From Aneurinibacillus sp. (GTDB lineage Bacteria; Bacillota; UBA5301; DYFA01), in assembly GCA_020725425.1 (NCBI GenBank), contig DYFA01000061.1:59330-123329 (forward strand): a stretch of DNA of 64,000 nucleotides. Reading direction: 5' to 3'. Below are positions 7,373 to 15,376 of this stretch, in pieces (within the stretch, counting starts at the first letter, position 1; each line of letters opens with the position of its first letter). The translations under genes and the position numbers were made by a program. The notes under the pieces were generated by a model. It was not told the DNA's origin, ran no database searches, and was given only the letters and a program-made list of their open reading frames with translations.

Positions 7373-7606
7373 CCCGGATGACCCGGTTTTGGGTTGCCAG
7401 AGGCGGCCTGAGGTCAAGGGAATCGGATATGCGGCCCAGATACGCATTATCCGTCCGGGAAACGCCAGTCCGCCCGCGGGTGGGTAAGCGTGCTTCCAGA
7501 GGGGGCGGTTCCCAGTCGAGGGGGGAAGCCGGGCCCGAAAGGAATAGGTAGAGGCGGAAAGAATACAATTAGACGGGCTTGCGGGGCCAAGCGGGGGGTG
7601 CGCCGG

Positions 7607-7906
7607 ATGTTGAACGGTTGGCTCGCGCCGCGGCGGCGGGCGGCAGCTCTGGTTCTGTTGACGCTCCTCTGCGCCGTCGGGCTGGTGGGCTGGGCATATC
7701 TTTTGGCCCGGCTCTACGCTGAAGCCCCGATTGTCGCCTTCGGCCGGGTCGCGCCGCAACTGGAGCGCCTCACTGCTCTCCTCGCCGCCTACCTCGCGGC
7801 CGGCGCGCTGCTCCTCCTCCTGACCATCCGGCTGGGCTGGCTGGCCGGGCGGGAGATCGTGCGGGGCCGAAGGAAGCGGGAGGCCGAACGCCTGCTTGAG
7901 AATTGA
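7607..7906 (+). CDS. Small two-helix membrane protein, unknown function
   Basis: The frame from ATG 7607 encodes 99 residues with hydrophobic segments at about 11-36 and 55-78 and a strongly basic C-terminal tail (REIVRGRRKREAERLLEN). The ribosome site is weak (GCGGGGGG). The stop overlaps the TTG start of the PHP gene by several bases, so the two are translationally linked. I do not recognise a family; an earlier start is possible. Confidence 0.6.
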   Translation: MLNGWLAPRRRAAALVLLTLLCAVGLVGWAYLLARLYAEAPIVAFGRVAPQLERLTALLAAYLAAGALLLLLTIRLGWLAGREIVRGRRKREAERLLEN

Positions 7907-8792
7907 CCTTCACACCCACACGACCGCCTCCGACGGCAGCGACACCCCTGCGGGGCTAGTGCGCAAGGCGGAGCGCCTCGGGTTGTTGGCGGTGGCGATC
8001 ACTGACCACGACACGGTGGACGGGCTGGAGGAGGCGCTCGCCGCCGGGGAGGCAGCGTCGGCTGCCCAGGCTGGACAAGCGGCGGTTCCGGTGGCCGTGA
8101 TCCCGGGGATTGAGCTTACCACCGACACCGCTACCTGTGAAGTGCACGTTCTGGGGCTGTACCTGCGCCACCCGCACCCGCCGTTGCTGGCCCGGCTGGA
8201 CGCCATCCGGGAGGAGCGGATCGCCCGCGCCCGCGCCATGGTGCAGAAGCTGCAGCAACTGGGGGTGCCTCTGGAGTGGGAGACGGTCTGGGAAACCGCC
8301 TCGACCCGGGGCTTCATCGGACGGAGTCAGATCTTCCGGGCGATGAAGGAACAGCGGTTGATACCGCCGGGACGAGGCCGGGAGGCTTTTGACTACTACT
8401 TCAGCAAAGGCGGGGCGGCCTACGTCCCCCACTCCTATCTCGACCCGGAGGAGGCCATCGAGCTGATCCTGGGGGCGGGGGGCGTGCCGGTGCTGGCCCA
8501 TCCCGGCCGCCTGGTGGCCGGGACTGCGTCGGGCGACGACCTGGTCAAGGAGTTGACGGAGAAGGGGCTGATGGGCCTCGAGGTGTACTATCCGACGCAC
8601 AGCGCAGGGGAGACGGCCCACTTCCTGCAGCTGGCGGAGCGGCTTGGGCTGATTCCCACCGGAGGGACTGACTATCACGGCCGCTTCGGGGCGGCCGGAG
8701 TGGCGCTGGGCAGCTACAGCCCGCCCGCGTCCACCCTGCCCAGGCTGCGCGAGGCCGCGGCGAGCCTACGCCGCATCCATGGAGGAGAGTGA
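7896..8792 (+). CDS. PHP-domain phosphoesterase (RNase AM / YciV-like)
   Basis: TTG 7896 is followed at once by the PHP signature RIDLHTHTTASDGSDTP, and DHDTVDGL, AHPGRL and GTDYHG complete the metal-binding set. At 298 residues it matches the YciV/TrpH family, cytosolic Mn-dependent enzymes that hydrolyse 3',5'-nucleoside bisphosphates or trim RNA 5' ends. The start overlaps the preceding small membrane gene, and the stop overlaps the next gene region. Residues 51-67 hold a copy of the in-frame GEAASAAQ-type insertion found in other genes of this window, placed in a surface loop before PGIELTT. Confidence 0.87.
   Translation: MRIDLHTHTTASDGSDTPAGLVRKAERLGLLAVAITDHDTVDGLEEALAAGEAASAAQAGQAAVPVAVIPGIELTTDTATCEVHVLGLYLRHPHPPLLARLDAIREERIARARAMVQKLQQLGVPLEWETVWETASTRGFIGRSQIFRAMKEQRLIPPGRGREAFDYYFSKGGAAYVPHSYLDPEEAIELILGAGGVPVLAHPGRLVAGTASGDDLVKELTEKGLMGLEVYYPTHSAGETAHFLQLAERLGLIPTGGTDYHGRFGAAGVALGSYSPPASTLPRLREAAASLRRIHGGE
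8046..8096 (+). repeat. In-frame Ala/Gln/Pro-rich dispersed element, copy A
   Basis: Encodes GEAASAAQAGQAAVPVA inside the PHP phosphoesterase. The DNA contains the hairpin GGCAGC-GTCG-GCTGCC, equivalent to the hairpin in copies B and D but with different, compensating bases. Confidence 0.55.
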
Positions 8793-8797
8793 CGACG

Positions 8798-9232
8798 ATG
8801 GACAAGCGACTGTACCGTTCACGGGACGACCGGGTGATCGCCGGGGTCTGCGGGGGGCTGGCCGAGTACCTGAAGATTGACGCCAACCTGGTCCGCCTGG
8901 TCTGGGCGCTTTTTTCGTTCCCGGGGGCCATCGGGCTCCCCCTTTACATCCTGGCCTGGATTCTGGTCCCCGAGGCGCCGGGCCGGTGGGTGCAGTGGCA
9001 TCCGGCCGGCGACGAAACCGGCGAGGCGGCGTCAGCCGCCCAGCCAGGGCAGGCGATGGCTCCGGCGTCGGGTGAGCAACGCGGCCGGTGGGCCGGGGCG
9101 ATCCTCCTCATCCTGGGAGCACTGTTTCTTCTGGAGAACCTGCTGCCCTGGTTCCATCTCGGCCGTCTCTGGCCGGTGGCGCTGATCGTCGTGGGCGTGG
9201 CGCTCCTGGTGCGGGGCCGGCGGCCGGAATAG
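8798..9232 (+). CDS. PspC-domain membrane protein
   Basis: ATG 8798 lies 12 bases behind GGAGGA; an in-frame GTG at 8789 is the alternative. The 144-residue protein opens with a textbook PspC domain (LYRSRDDRVIAGVCGGLAEYL, then a membrane helix LVWALFSFPGAIGLPLYILAWIL). A linker containing repeat copy B follows, then two more hydrophobic segments with a LiaI/LiaF-like pattern (GAILLILGALFLLENLLPW, ALIVVGVALLVRGR). PspC-type proteins act in envelope-stress sensing with PspA or LiaF partners. The next gene is LiaF-like, which supports an envelope-stress module. Confidence 0.85.
   Translation: MDKRLYRSRDDRVIAGVCGGLAEYLKIDANLVRLVWALFSFPGAIGLPLYILAWILVPEAPGRWVQWHPAGDETGEAASAAQPGQAMAPASGEQRGRWAGAILLILGALFLLENLLPWFHLGRLWPVALIVVGVALLVRGRRPE
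9020..9070 (+). repeat. In-frame Ala/Gln/Pro-rich dispersed element, copy B
   Basis: Encodes GEAASAAQPGQAMAPAS in the linker of the PspC protein. The hairpin is GGCGGC-GTCA-GCCGCC, followed by CAGCCAGGGCAGGCG, which is close to copy C. Confidence 0.6.
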
Positions 9233-9244
9233 GAGGGGGAGGCG

Positions 9245-9722
9245 GTGGGGCGCCGGGAGGGCGGCAGCCGGGGACGTCTCGGCGGGGCTGTGCTCATCCT
9301 GCTCGGAGTGATCCTTCTCCTGGCCAACCTGGGCTACCTGACTGTAGAGACCTGGGAGGCCCTGGCCCGCTTCTGGCCGGTTCTTTTGATGCTGGCCGGC
9401 CTCGACCTGCTCATCCGGGGAAATCGCCTCGGCTGGGTGGCGCCGGCGCTGGTTCTTTTGCTCGGGGCGGTGCTCCTCCTCAGCACGCTGGGGCCGACCC
9501 GGCGGGAGTGGGAGCTGCCGGGGCCCTGGCCGTCCAGGCGGGTCGGGGCGCTCCTCCGGGTGCGCTCCCTGGACCGGCGGGACCTGCTCTACCGCCCGGC
9601 GTGCCTCTGGACCTCGAACTCGAGGGCGGCGGGGGCCGGCTCGACCTCGAGGGACGGCGGCGGCCCAGATCGAGGTGGAGGTCGTGGGGGCTATCGGGCG
9701 GTTATCGGTGGAGGTACGCTAA
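9245..9722 (+). pseudogene. LiaF-like membrane protein with two frameshifts
   Basis: GTG 9245 follows AGGAGGGGGAGG. The first frame encodes a basic N-terminus and two to three membrane segments (AVLILLGVILLLANLGYL, FWPVLLMLAGLDLLI, LVLLLGAVLLLSTLG), the usual LiaF/DUF5668 opening. The expected beta-rich domain is split: VPLDLELEGGGGRLDLEG lies in a second frame and AQIEVEVVGAIGRLSVEVR, ending at TAA 9720-9722, in the third. Restoring one G/C base near 9595 and one G near 9652 would rejoin all three parts. Both lesions sit in G/C runs, so they may be sequencing errors rather than true decay. Confidence 0.7.
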
Positions 9723-9756
9723 CTGGCGAGCGGTGCAACGGAAAGGGGTGTCGCTC

Positions 9757-10353
9757 ATGCGGGCTACGGAGCGGTGGCTCTTCGCGGTGTTGGGTATCTT
9801 CTCGGTCTATGCCCTGATCAGCGGGCAGTTCGCCTGGCGGGAGATGCGTCACGTGCGCACCGAACTGCGGCGGCTGGGAGAGGAAGTGGCAGTGCTGAAA
9901 GAACGGCAGGTCGCCCTGGGTGAGGAGTTCGAGGGGCTGGGGACTCCAGTCACGCTGTACTTCCTCAAGGAGACGCCGACCGCCCTCCAACTGGGGACCG
10001 AGAAGCGGCGCCTCTTCGGGGCGGACCTGCCTCATCTCGCCCTGGCGGAGCTCATCCGCGGGCCGGCGCCGGGCAGCAGCTTGCGGCCGGTCCTACCCCG
10101 GGACACCACCCTGAACTCGGTCAAGATCAGGGGTGGAGTGGCCTACGCCGACTTCGGGGCCGGGGTGACGCGGCTCAACGTGGGGAGCGAGGGCGAGGCC
10201 ATGGTGGTCGCCGCCATCGTCAACACGCTGACCCAGTTTCCCGGGGTGAACCGGGTCCAGATCCTGGTGAACGGGGCCCGGGTGGAGTCGCTCGCCGGCC
10301 ATGTGGACGTCTCCGCGCCGCTCTCTCGCAATGAAACCGTAGTGGCCCGCTAG
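9757..10353 (+). CDS. GerMN-domain protein (sporulation/germination)
   Basis: ATG 9757 has GAAAGGGG upstream; the track ORF beginning at 9088 is a different frame. The 198-residue protein has an N-terminal membrane anchor (8-26), a short coiled segment (34-62) and a GerMN domain (about 66-175) with TLYFLKE, LAELIRGP, LPRDTTLNSVKIRGGVAYADFG and NTLTQFPGVNRVQILVNG. GerMN domains occur in GerM and in spore-envelope proteins between the forespore membranes. It is the last gene of the PHP-PspC-LiaF-like run. Confidence 0.88.
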   Translation: MRATERWLFAVLGIFSVYALISGQFAWREMRHVRTELRRLGEEVAVLKERQVALGEEFEGLGTPVTLYFLKETPTALQLGTEKRRLFGADLPHLALAELIRGPAPGSSLRPVLPRDTTLNSVKIRGGVAYADFGAGVTRLNVGSEGEAMVVAAIVNTLTQFPGVNRVQILVNGARVESLAGHVDVSAPLSRNETVVAR

Positions 10354-10403
10354 AGGCGGCCTGCCGAGGCGGCAAGACGCAGCGCCCCGCCGGGCGCCAA
10401 AGT

Positions 10404-10457
10404 TTGGCGAGGCAGGAATCACCAGCCCTCCGCCGAAATTTATTGGCGACGCAGGAA
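10404..10457 (+). repeat. Paired 15-bp direct repeat upstream of the BMP operon
   Basis: TTGGCGAGGCAGGAA (10404-10418) and TTGGCGACGCAGGAA (10443-10457) differ at one base and are 39 bp apart in the 232-bp leader of the substrate-binding gene. This may be an operator pair or part of a dispersed intergenic repeat. Confidence 0.45.
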
Positions 10458-10585
10458 GTAGCGGAGCAGGACTCCTTGGTCAGGGTTGTGTGCAGGACAG
10501 CGGGTGGGGGTGATAGAGGCTCACCGCGGGACGCAGCCCGTCCAACCGTCCTCAAATCGATGCGGGAGAAAGGGGATCAACCTGA

Positions 10586-11599
10586 ATGAAGCGGACCGTC
10601 TTGTTCCTCCTGGTCTGCGCTTTGGTTCTCAGCCTGATCGGCGCGGTCGGCGCGGCTCCCAAGTACAAGGTGGCGATGGTCACCGACATCGGCGGGCTCG
10701 GCGACCAGTCCTTCAACGACGCGGCCTATCGCGGCCTGCAGCGGGCGGCCAAGGAGCTCGGGGTCGAGATCAAGGTCGTCGAGTCCAAGAAGATGGACGA
10801 CTATGAGACCAACCTCTCCAACCTGGCCGACCAGAAGTTTGACGAGATCTGGGCGATCGGCTTCCTTATGACCGACGCCTTGAAGAACGTGGCCAAGCGT
10901 TACCCGAACACCAAGTTCGGCATTATCGACTCCGTGGTGGACGCCCCCAACGTCATGTCGGTCGTCTTCAAGGAAGAGGAGGGTTCCTTCCTCCAGGGCG
11001 TCCTGGCCGGCAAGATGACCAAGTCCAACATCATCGGGTACATCGGCGGCATGGAGTTCCCCTTGATCATCAAATTCGAGTCGGGGTTTATCGCCGGCGT
11101 GAGGTCGGTCAACCCGAAGGCGCGGGTGCTGGTCGGCTACACCGGCAAGTTCGACGACCCCGGCAAGGGCAAGGAGCTGGCCATGACCCAGTTCAGCCAG
11201 GGCGCGGACATCATCTACCACGCCTCGGGCGCCTGCGGCATTGGCGTGATCGAGGCAGCCAAGGAGAAGAAGCTCCTCGCCATCGGCGTTGACTCCGACC
11301 AGTCCCACCTCGCCCCCGCGGCCGTGCTCTCCTCGATGCTCAAACGGGTGGACACCGGCGTCTTCATGGGCGCCAAGGCGCTCGTCGAGGGCAACTGGAA
11401 GAGCGGCACGGTGGTCCTCGGCCTGAAGGAGGACGGCGTGGGCACCGGCTTCGGCATCGACCGTTTCCCCAAAGACGGCGTGAAAGTCCCCGCGGATGTC
11501 CGGAAGCTTCATGACAAGGCAGTCGACCTGATCAAGTCCGGCAAGCTGGTCGTTCCGTCCACCCGGGAGGAGGTCGCGAAGTTCAAGTTCACGCTCTAG
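10586..11599 (+). CDS. BMP-family nucleoside ABC transporter, substrate-binding protein
   Basis: The 337-residue protein starts at ATG 10586, behind GAGAAAGGGG. It has an export signal (1-23) and the Bmp fold: VAMVTDIGGLGDQSFNDAAYRGL, WAIGFLMTDALKNVA, FKEEEGSFLQGVLAG and GVDSDQSHLAP. In this family (Med/BmpA, B. subtilis NupN) the protein binds purine nucleosides outside the cell. The signal ends LIGAVGAAPK without a lipobox Cys, unlike most Firmicute members, so anchoring is unclear. It is the first of four genes: binding protein, double ATPase and two permeases. Confidence 0.93.
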   Translation: MKRTVLFLLVCALVLSLIGAVGAAPKYKVAMVTDIGGLGDQSFNDAAYRGLQRAAKELGVEIKVVESKKMDDYETNLSNLADQKFDEIWAIGFLMTDALKNVAKRYPNTKFGIIDSVVDAPNVMSVVFKEEEGSFLQGVLAGKMTKSNIIGYIGGMEFPLIIKFESGFIAGVRSVNPKARVLVGYTGKFDDPGKGKELAMTQFSQGADIIYHASGACGIGVIEAAKEKKLLAIGVDSDQSHLAPAAVLSSMLKRVDTGVFMGAKALVEGNWKSGTVVLGLKEDGVGTGFGIDRFPKDGVKVPADVRKLHDKAVDLIKSGKLVVPSTREEVAKFKFTL

Positions 11600-11627
11600 C
11601 GATGGCAGGGCGATAGGTTCGTGCTGC

Positions 11628-11660
11628 TAGGTGCGAGGGTCGTTCGGACCTTCGCACCTA
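11628..11660 (+). promoter_or_regulatory. Strong intercistronic hairpin between binding-protein and ATPase genes
   Basis: A 14-bp stem with one G-U pair (TAGGTGCGAGGGTC / GGACCTTCGCACCTA) closes a five-base loop 28 bp after the bmp stop. There is no T tract. Such structures often stabilise the upstream mRNA and lower expression of the downstream transporter genes. Confidence 0.5.
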
Positions 11661-11689
11661 GCTGTGTCGACGGCTCTGGAGGTGAGCCC

Positions 11690-13246
11690 GTGGAACCGAT
11701 TGTGCGGCTGGTCGGCATCACCAAGCGCTTTCCCGGCGTCCTGGCAAACGACGGGATCGACCTGGAGATCACCCCGGGGACAATCCACGCGCTGCTCGGG
11801 GAGAACGGGGCGGGCAAGACCACCCTGATGAACATCCTCTACGGCCTGTACCAGCCAGACTCCGGAGAGGTCTTCATCCGCGGGCAGAAGGTGCGGGTCA
11901 CCGACCCCAACGTGGCCATCCGGCGCGGCATCGGAATGGTCCACCAGCACTTCATGCTCATCCCGCCCTTCACCGTGGCGGAGAACATCGTCCTCGGGAG
12001 CGAACCGCGGCGGGGAGTGAGCCTCGACCTGAAACGGGCGGTGGCGGCGGTCGAGGAGCTGTCCGCCCGGTACGGGCTTAAGGTGGATCCCCTGGCCCGG
12101 GTGGAGAGCATCTCCGTCGGGATGCAGCAACGGGTGGAGATTCTGAAGGCTCTGTACCGGGGGGCGGAGGTGCTGATCCTGGATGAACCGACGGCGGTGC
12201 TCACGCCGCAGGAAGTCCGGGAGCTGAAGGTGATCCTCGACTCCCTGGCGGCCCAGGGCAAGGCGATCATCTTCATCACCCACAAGCTCAAGGAAATCAT
12301 GGCGATGGCCCAGGTGGTGACGGTCATCCGGCGCGGCCGGGTGGTCAAGACGCTGCCCACTTCCGAGACCACCCCGGCCGAGCTGGCCAGTCTGATGGTG
12401 GGGCGGGAGGTGATCCTCGAGGTGGAGAAGGGACCGTCCCGGCCGGGGGAGGAGGTCCTCCGCCTCGAGAACGTCACCGCCAACAACAACCGGCGCCTGC
12501 CGGCGCTGCGGGGAGTCGACCTGACGGTCCGCCGGGGCGAGATCCTCGGGATCGCCGGGGTCGACGGCAACGGGCAGAGCGAGCTGGTCGAGGTCCTGAC
12601 GGGATTGCGCCCGGCGACCGGGGGGCGGGTCTTCCTGAAAGGCAAGGAGGTCACTCGGACCAGGACCCGCCAGCGGATCCGGGCCGGCCTGGGGCATATC
12701 CCGGAAGACCGGCACAAGCGGGGCCTCATCCTCGACTTCTCCGTGGCGGAGAACCTGATCCTGGCCACCTACGACCGGCGGCCCTTCGCTTCGGGGATCA
12801 ACCTGAACCAGGGCGAGGTGCGCAAGCACGCGGAGCGGCTGGTCAGGGAGTTCGACGTCCGGACCCCCTCCACCGAGACGGCCGCCCGCTCGCTCTCCGG
12901 CGGCAACCAGCAGAAGGTCATCGTGGCCCGGGAGATCGACCGCGACCCGGACGTGTTGATCGCCGCTCAACCCACCCGGGGCCTGGATGTCGGAGCGATC
13001 GAGTTCGTGCACGAGCGGTTGGTGGCGGAGCGCGACCGGGGGAAGGCGGTGCTCCTGGTCTCGTTCGAGCTGGACGAGATCCTGTCCCTCTCGGACCGCA
13101 TCGCGGTGATGTACGAAGGCCGGGTGGTCGCGGTCCTGCCGGCCGGGGAAGCCAGCGAGGACATCCTGGGTTTGCTCATGAGCGGGGCGGCGCGCTCCGC
13201 CGACGAGGCCCGGGCCGCCGTGGAAGGAGGCAACCGTGTTGGCTGA
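11690..13246 (+). CDS. Nucleoside ABC transporter, duplicated ATPase subunit
   Basis: GTG 11690 lies seven bases behind TGGAGGTGAG; the track start is upstream of the hairpin and has no ribosome site. The 518-residue protein carries two ABC domains, as in sugar/nucleoside importers (RbsA, NupO). Domain 1 has GENGAGKTT, SVGMQQRVEI and LILDEPTAVLTP. Domain 2 has GVDGNGQSEL, a degenerate Walker A, followed by LSGGNQQKVIVAREI and AAQPTRGLDVGA. The normal loss of Walker A quality in domain 2 is seen. The end overlaps the next permease by 11 bp. Confidence 0.94.
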   Translation: MEPIVRLVGITKRFPGVLANDGIDLEITPGTIHALLGENGAGKTTLMNILYGLYQPDSGEVFIRGQKVRVTDPNVAIRRGIGMVHQHFMLIPPFTVAENIVLGSEPRRGVSLDLKRAVAAVEELSARYGLKVDPLARVESISVGMQQRVEILKALYRGAEVLILDEPTAVLTPQEVRELKVILDSLAAQGKAIIFITHKLKEIMAMAQVVTVIRRGRVVKTLPTSETTPAELASLMVGREVILEVEKGPSRPGEEVLRLENVTANNNRRLPALRGVDLTVRRGEILGIAGVDGNGQSELVEVLTGLRPATGGRVFLKGKEVTRTRTRQRIRAGLGHIPEDRHKRGLILDFSVAENLILATYDRRPFASGINLNQGEVRKHAERLVREFDVRTPSTETAARSLSGGNQQKVIVAREIDRDPDVLIAAQPTRGLDVGAIEFVHERLVAERDRGKAVLLVSFELDEILSLSDRIAVMYEGRVVAVLPAGEASEDILGLLMSGAARSADEARAAVEGGNRVG

Positions 13247-14336
13247 GAGAGAACGCGCTTTCCGTCCTTTCCGCCTCGAGGGTCTGGAAAGGCTGTGGAT
13301 CGCCTTCGCGGCGGTGATGCTGGCACTCTTCCTGGGGGCCGGCTTCATCCTCTGGGCCGGCAAGTCGCCGCTCGTCGGCTATCAAGCGCTCTGGCAAGGA
13401 TCCTTCGGGAGCTTGCAGAACTTCGCCGAACTAACGGTCTCCATGACGCCGCTGGTCTTCACTGGTCTCTCCATTGCGGTGGCCTACCGGGCCGGCCTCT
13501 TCAACATCGGCGCCGAAGGCCAGTTCATCGTCGGGCAGATCGCCGGCGCCTGGGCCGGGGCGGCGTCGGTCTTCACCGGCTGGCCCATGTGGGCGCATCT
13601 GCCGGTGACGCTGCTTGCGGGTTTCCTGGCGGGAGGGCTCTGGGCAGCCGTCCCGGGCCTGCTCAAGGCCTACCGGGGCGTCCACGAGGTCATCAACACC
13701 ATCATGATGAACTGGATCGCTCTGTACTTCACCCACTGGCTGGTGATGGGCCCGCTGCGGGCGGATCCCATCGTTCCCCGGACCAAGGACATCCTCCCCT
13801 CGGCCATGCTGTGGCGGTTCCTGCTCCCCAGCCGGGCCAATCTGGGCATCGTCGTGGCGCTCCTGGTGGCGCTGGCGGTCTGGTACCTCATGTGGAAGAC
13901 CACCGTGGGCTACGGCATCCGGGCGGTGGGTTACAACCCCTCGGCCGCCGAGTACGCGGGTATCCCGGTGGCCAGGCACCTGCTTTTGGCGATGATCATC
14001 TCGGGGGGGTTGGCAGGGCTCGGCGGGGCGGTCTGGGTCTCCGGAGTGCAGCTCAAGTTTCTCGACATCTTCACCTTCACCGGCTACGGCTTCGACGGGA
14101 TCGCGGTCGCCCTCCTCGGGAACAACCATCCCCTCGGTGTCGTGGGAGGAGCGTTCCTCTTCGGCATCTTCGCCCGGGGCGCTCAGCTGATGCAATCCGT
14201 GGCCGACATCCCCAAGGAGATCATCAGCGTCGTGACGGCGGTGGTCATCATCCTGGTGGCGGCGGACCAGATCATCCGCGGCCTCGGCCGTCGGCGGTCC
14301 TCCCGCCGGGCGAAGGAGGTGGCCGCCCATGTCTGA
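13236..14336 (+). CDS. Nucleoside ABC transporter permease 1
   Basis: GTG 13236 sits behind GGAAGGAGG and inside the end of the ATPase gene. The 366-residue membrane protein belongs to the BPD_transp_2 (NupP/YufP) family: long hydrophobic segments, GLFNIGAEGQFIVGQIAGA, VHEVINTIMMNWIALY and GIAVALLGNNHPLGVVGGAFLFG are typical. It pairs with the next gene to form the inner-membrane channel. The C-terminus is highly basic (RRRSSRRAKE). Confidence 0.93.
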   Translation: MLAERERAFRPFRLEGLERLWIAFAAVMLALFLGAGFILWAGKSPLVGYQALWQGSFGSLQNFAELTVSMTPLVFTGLSIAVAYRAGLFNIGAEGQFIVGQIAGAWAGAASVFTGWPMWAHLPVTLLAGFLAGGLWAAVPGLLKAYRGVHEVINTIMMNWIALYFTHWLVMGPLRADPIVPRTKDILPSAMLWRFLLPSRANLGIVVALLVALAVWYLMWKTTVGYGIRAVGYNPSAAEYAGIPVARHLLLAMIISGGLAGLGGAVWVSGVQLKFLDIFTFTGYGFDGIAVALLGNNHPLGVVGGAFLFGIFARGAQLMQSVADIPKEIISVVTAVVIILVAADQIIRGLGRRRSSRRAKEVAAHV

Positions 14337-15318
14337 TTTCTGGAGTTCGCTCACCCTCCTCTTCCAGGTCGGGCTTTTCGTCTCGGCCCTTCGGGCGGCG
14401 ACGCCCCTGATCTTTGCCGCCCTCGGCGGGGTTTTCTCCGAGCGGTCCGGCGTGGTGAACATCGCCCTGGATGGCATCATGCTCGTCGGAGCCTTCATGG
14501 CGGTGATGGGCTCCTACTTCTTGAAGGACCCCTGGCTGGGCCTCCTGATCGCCCTGGTCTCCGGGGCGCTCTTCGCCCTGCTCTTCGGGGTGATCGTGAT
14601 CCGCTACCGTGCCGACCAGGTCGTCACCGGCGTGGCCTTCAACATGCTGGCTCTGGGCTTGACCGGCTTCCTCCTGCGGCTGATCTTCCACCACGCCGGC
14701 CAGTCGCCGATGGTGGCCAAGCTGCCGGACTGGGTCATCCCCTTCAACCGGTTTCCGGGGCTCTCCCGTTTCCCGGCGCTGCAGAGCTTCGTCGACCGGT
14801 GGATCCAGCCAGTCCTCGGGCAGCACACCCCGCCCGTGTACCTCGCGATCGCCGCGGCTTTCCTGGCGCACTACGTCCTTTTCCGGACCCCCTTCGGCCT
14901 GCGGTTGCGGGCGGTCGGAGAGCACCCGCGGGCGGCGGACACCGTCGGGGTCAACGTGTACGCGATGCGCTACCTCGCCGTGGGCCTCTCGGGGGCTCTG
15001 GCCGGCCTAGGCGGTGCTACCCTGTCACTGGGTCTGCTCTCCTCGTTCATCGAGAACATGACCTCGGGGCGGGGCTTCATCGCTCTGGCAGCGATGATCT
15101 TCGGCAAGTGGACGCCGCTCGGGGCGCTCGGGGCCTGTCTGCTCTTCGGGTTCTTCGACGCGCTGCAGATGCTCGGCCAGACGCTCGGGTTCCGGGTGCC
15201 GCGGGAGTTCTTCCTGATGTTGCCCTACCTCTTGACTATGGCGGTCCTGGCCGGAGTCATCGGCCGGGCCACTCCGCCGGCGGCGGACGGGAAGCCCTAC
15301 GACAAGAGCCACGCATAG
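14329..15318 (+). CDS. Nucleoside ABC transporter permease 2
   Basis: ATG 14329 overlaps the preceding stop by eight bases. The 329-residue protein is the second BPD_transp_2 permease (NupQ/YufQ type) with SGVVNIALDGIMLVGAF, DQVVTGVAFNMLALG and FIALAAMIFGKWTPLGALGACLLFGFFDALQM. The nearly universal order binding protein, ATPase, P, Q supports a purine nucleoside importer. Confidence 0.93.
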   Translation: MSDFWSSLTLLFQVGLFVSALRAATPLIFAALGGVFSERSGVVNIALDGIMLVGAFMAVMGSYFLKDPWLGLLIALVSGALFALLFGVIVIRYRADQVVTGVAFNMLALGLTGFLLRLIFHHAGQSPMVAKLPDWVIPFNRFPGLSRFPALQSFVDRWIQPVLGQHTPPVYLAIAAAFLAHYVLFRTPFGLRLRAVGEHPRAADTVGVNVYAMRYLAVGLSGALAGLGGATLSLGLLSSFIENMTSGRGFIALAAMIFGKWTPLGALGACLLFGFFDALQMLGQTLGFRVPREFFLMLPYLLTMAVLAGVIGRATPPAADGKPYDKSHA

Positions 15319-15376
15319 GCGTGAAAAGGAGATTGCCTCCCGCGCACCGAAGTTAACCAGTCCGGGGGAGAAACGC

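Noticed and set aside
9088-10353. 421-aa ORF spanning PspC, LiaF-like and GerMN genes
   Set aside because: Only its last 198 residues are real (GerMN protein); the rest is out of frame, apart from a short piece of the frameshifted LiaF-like protein.
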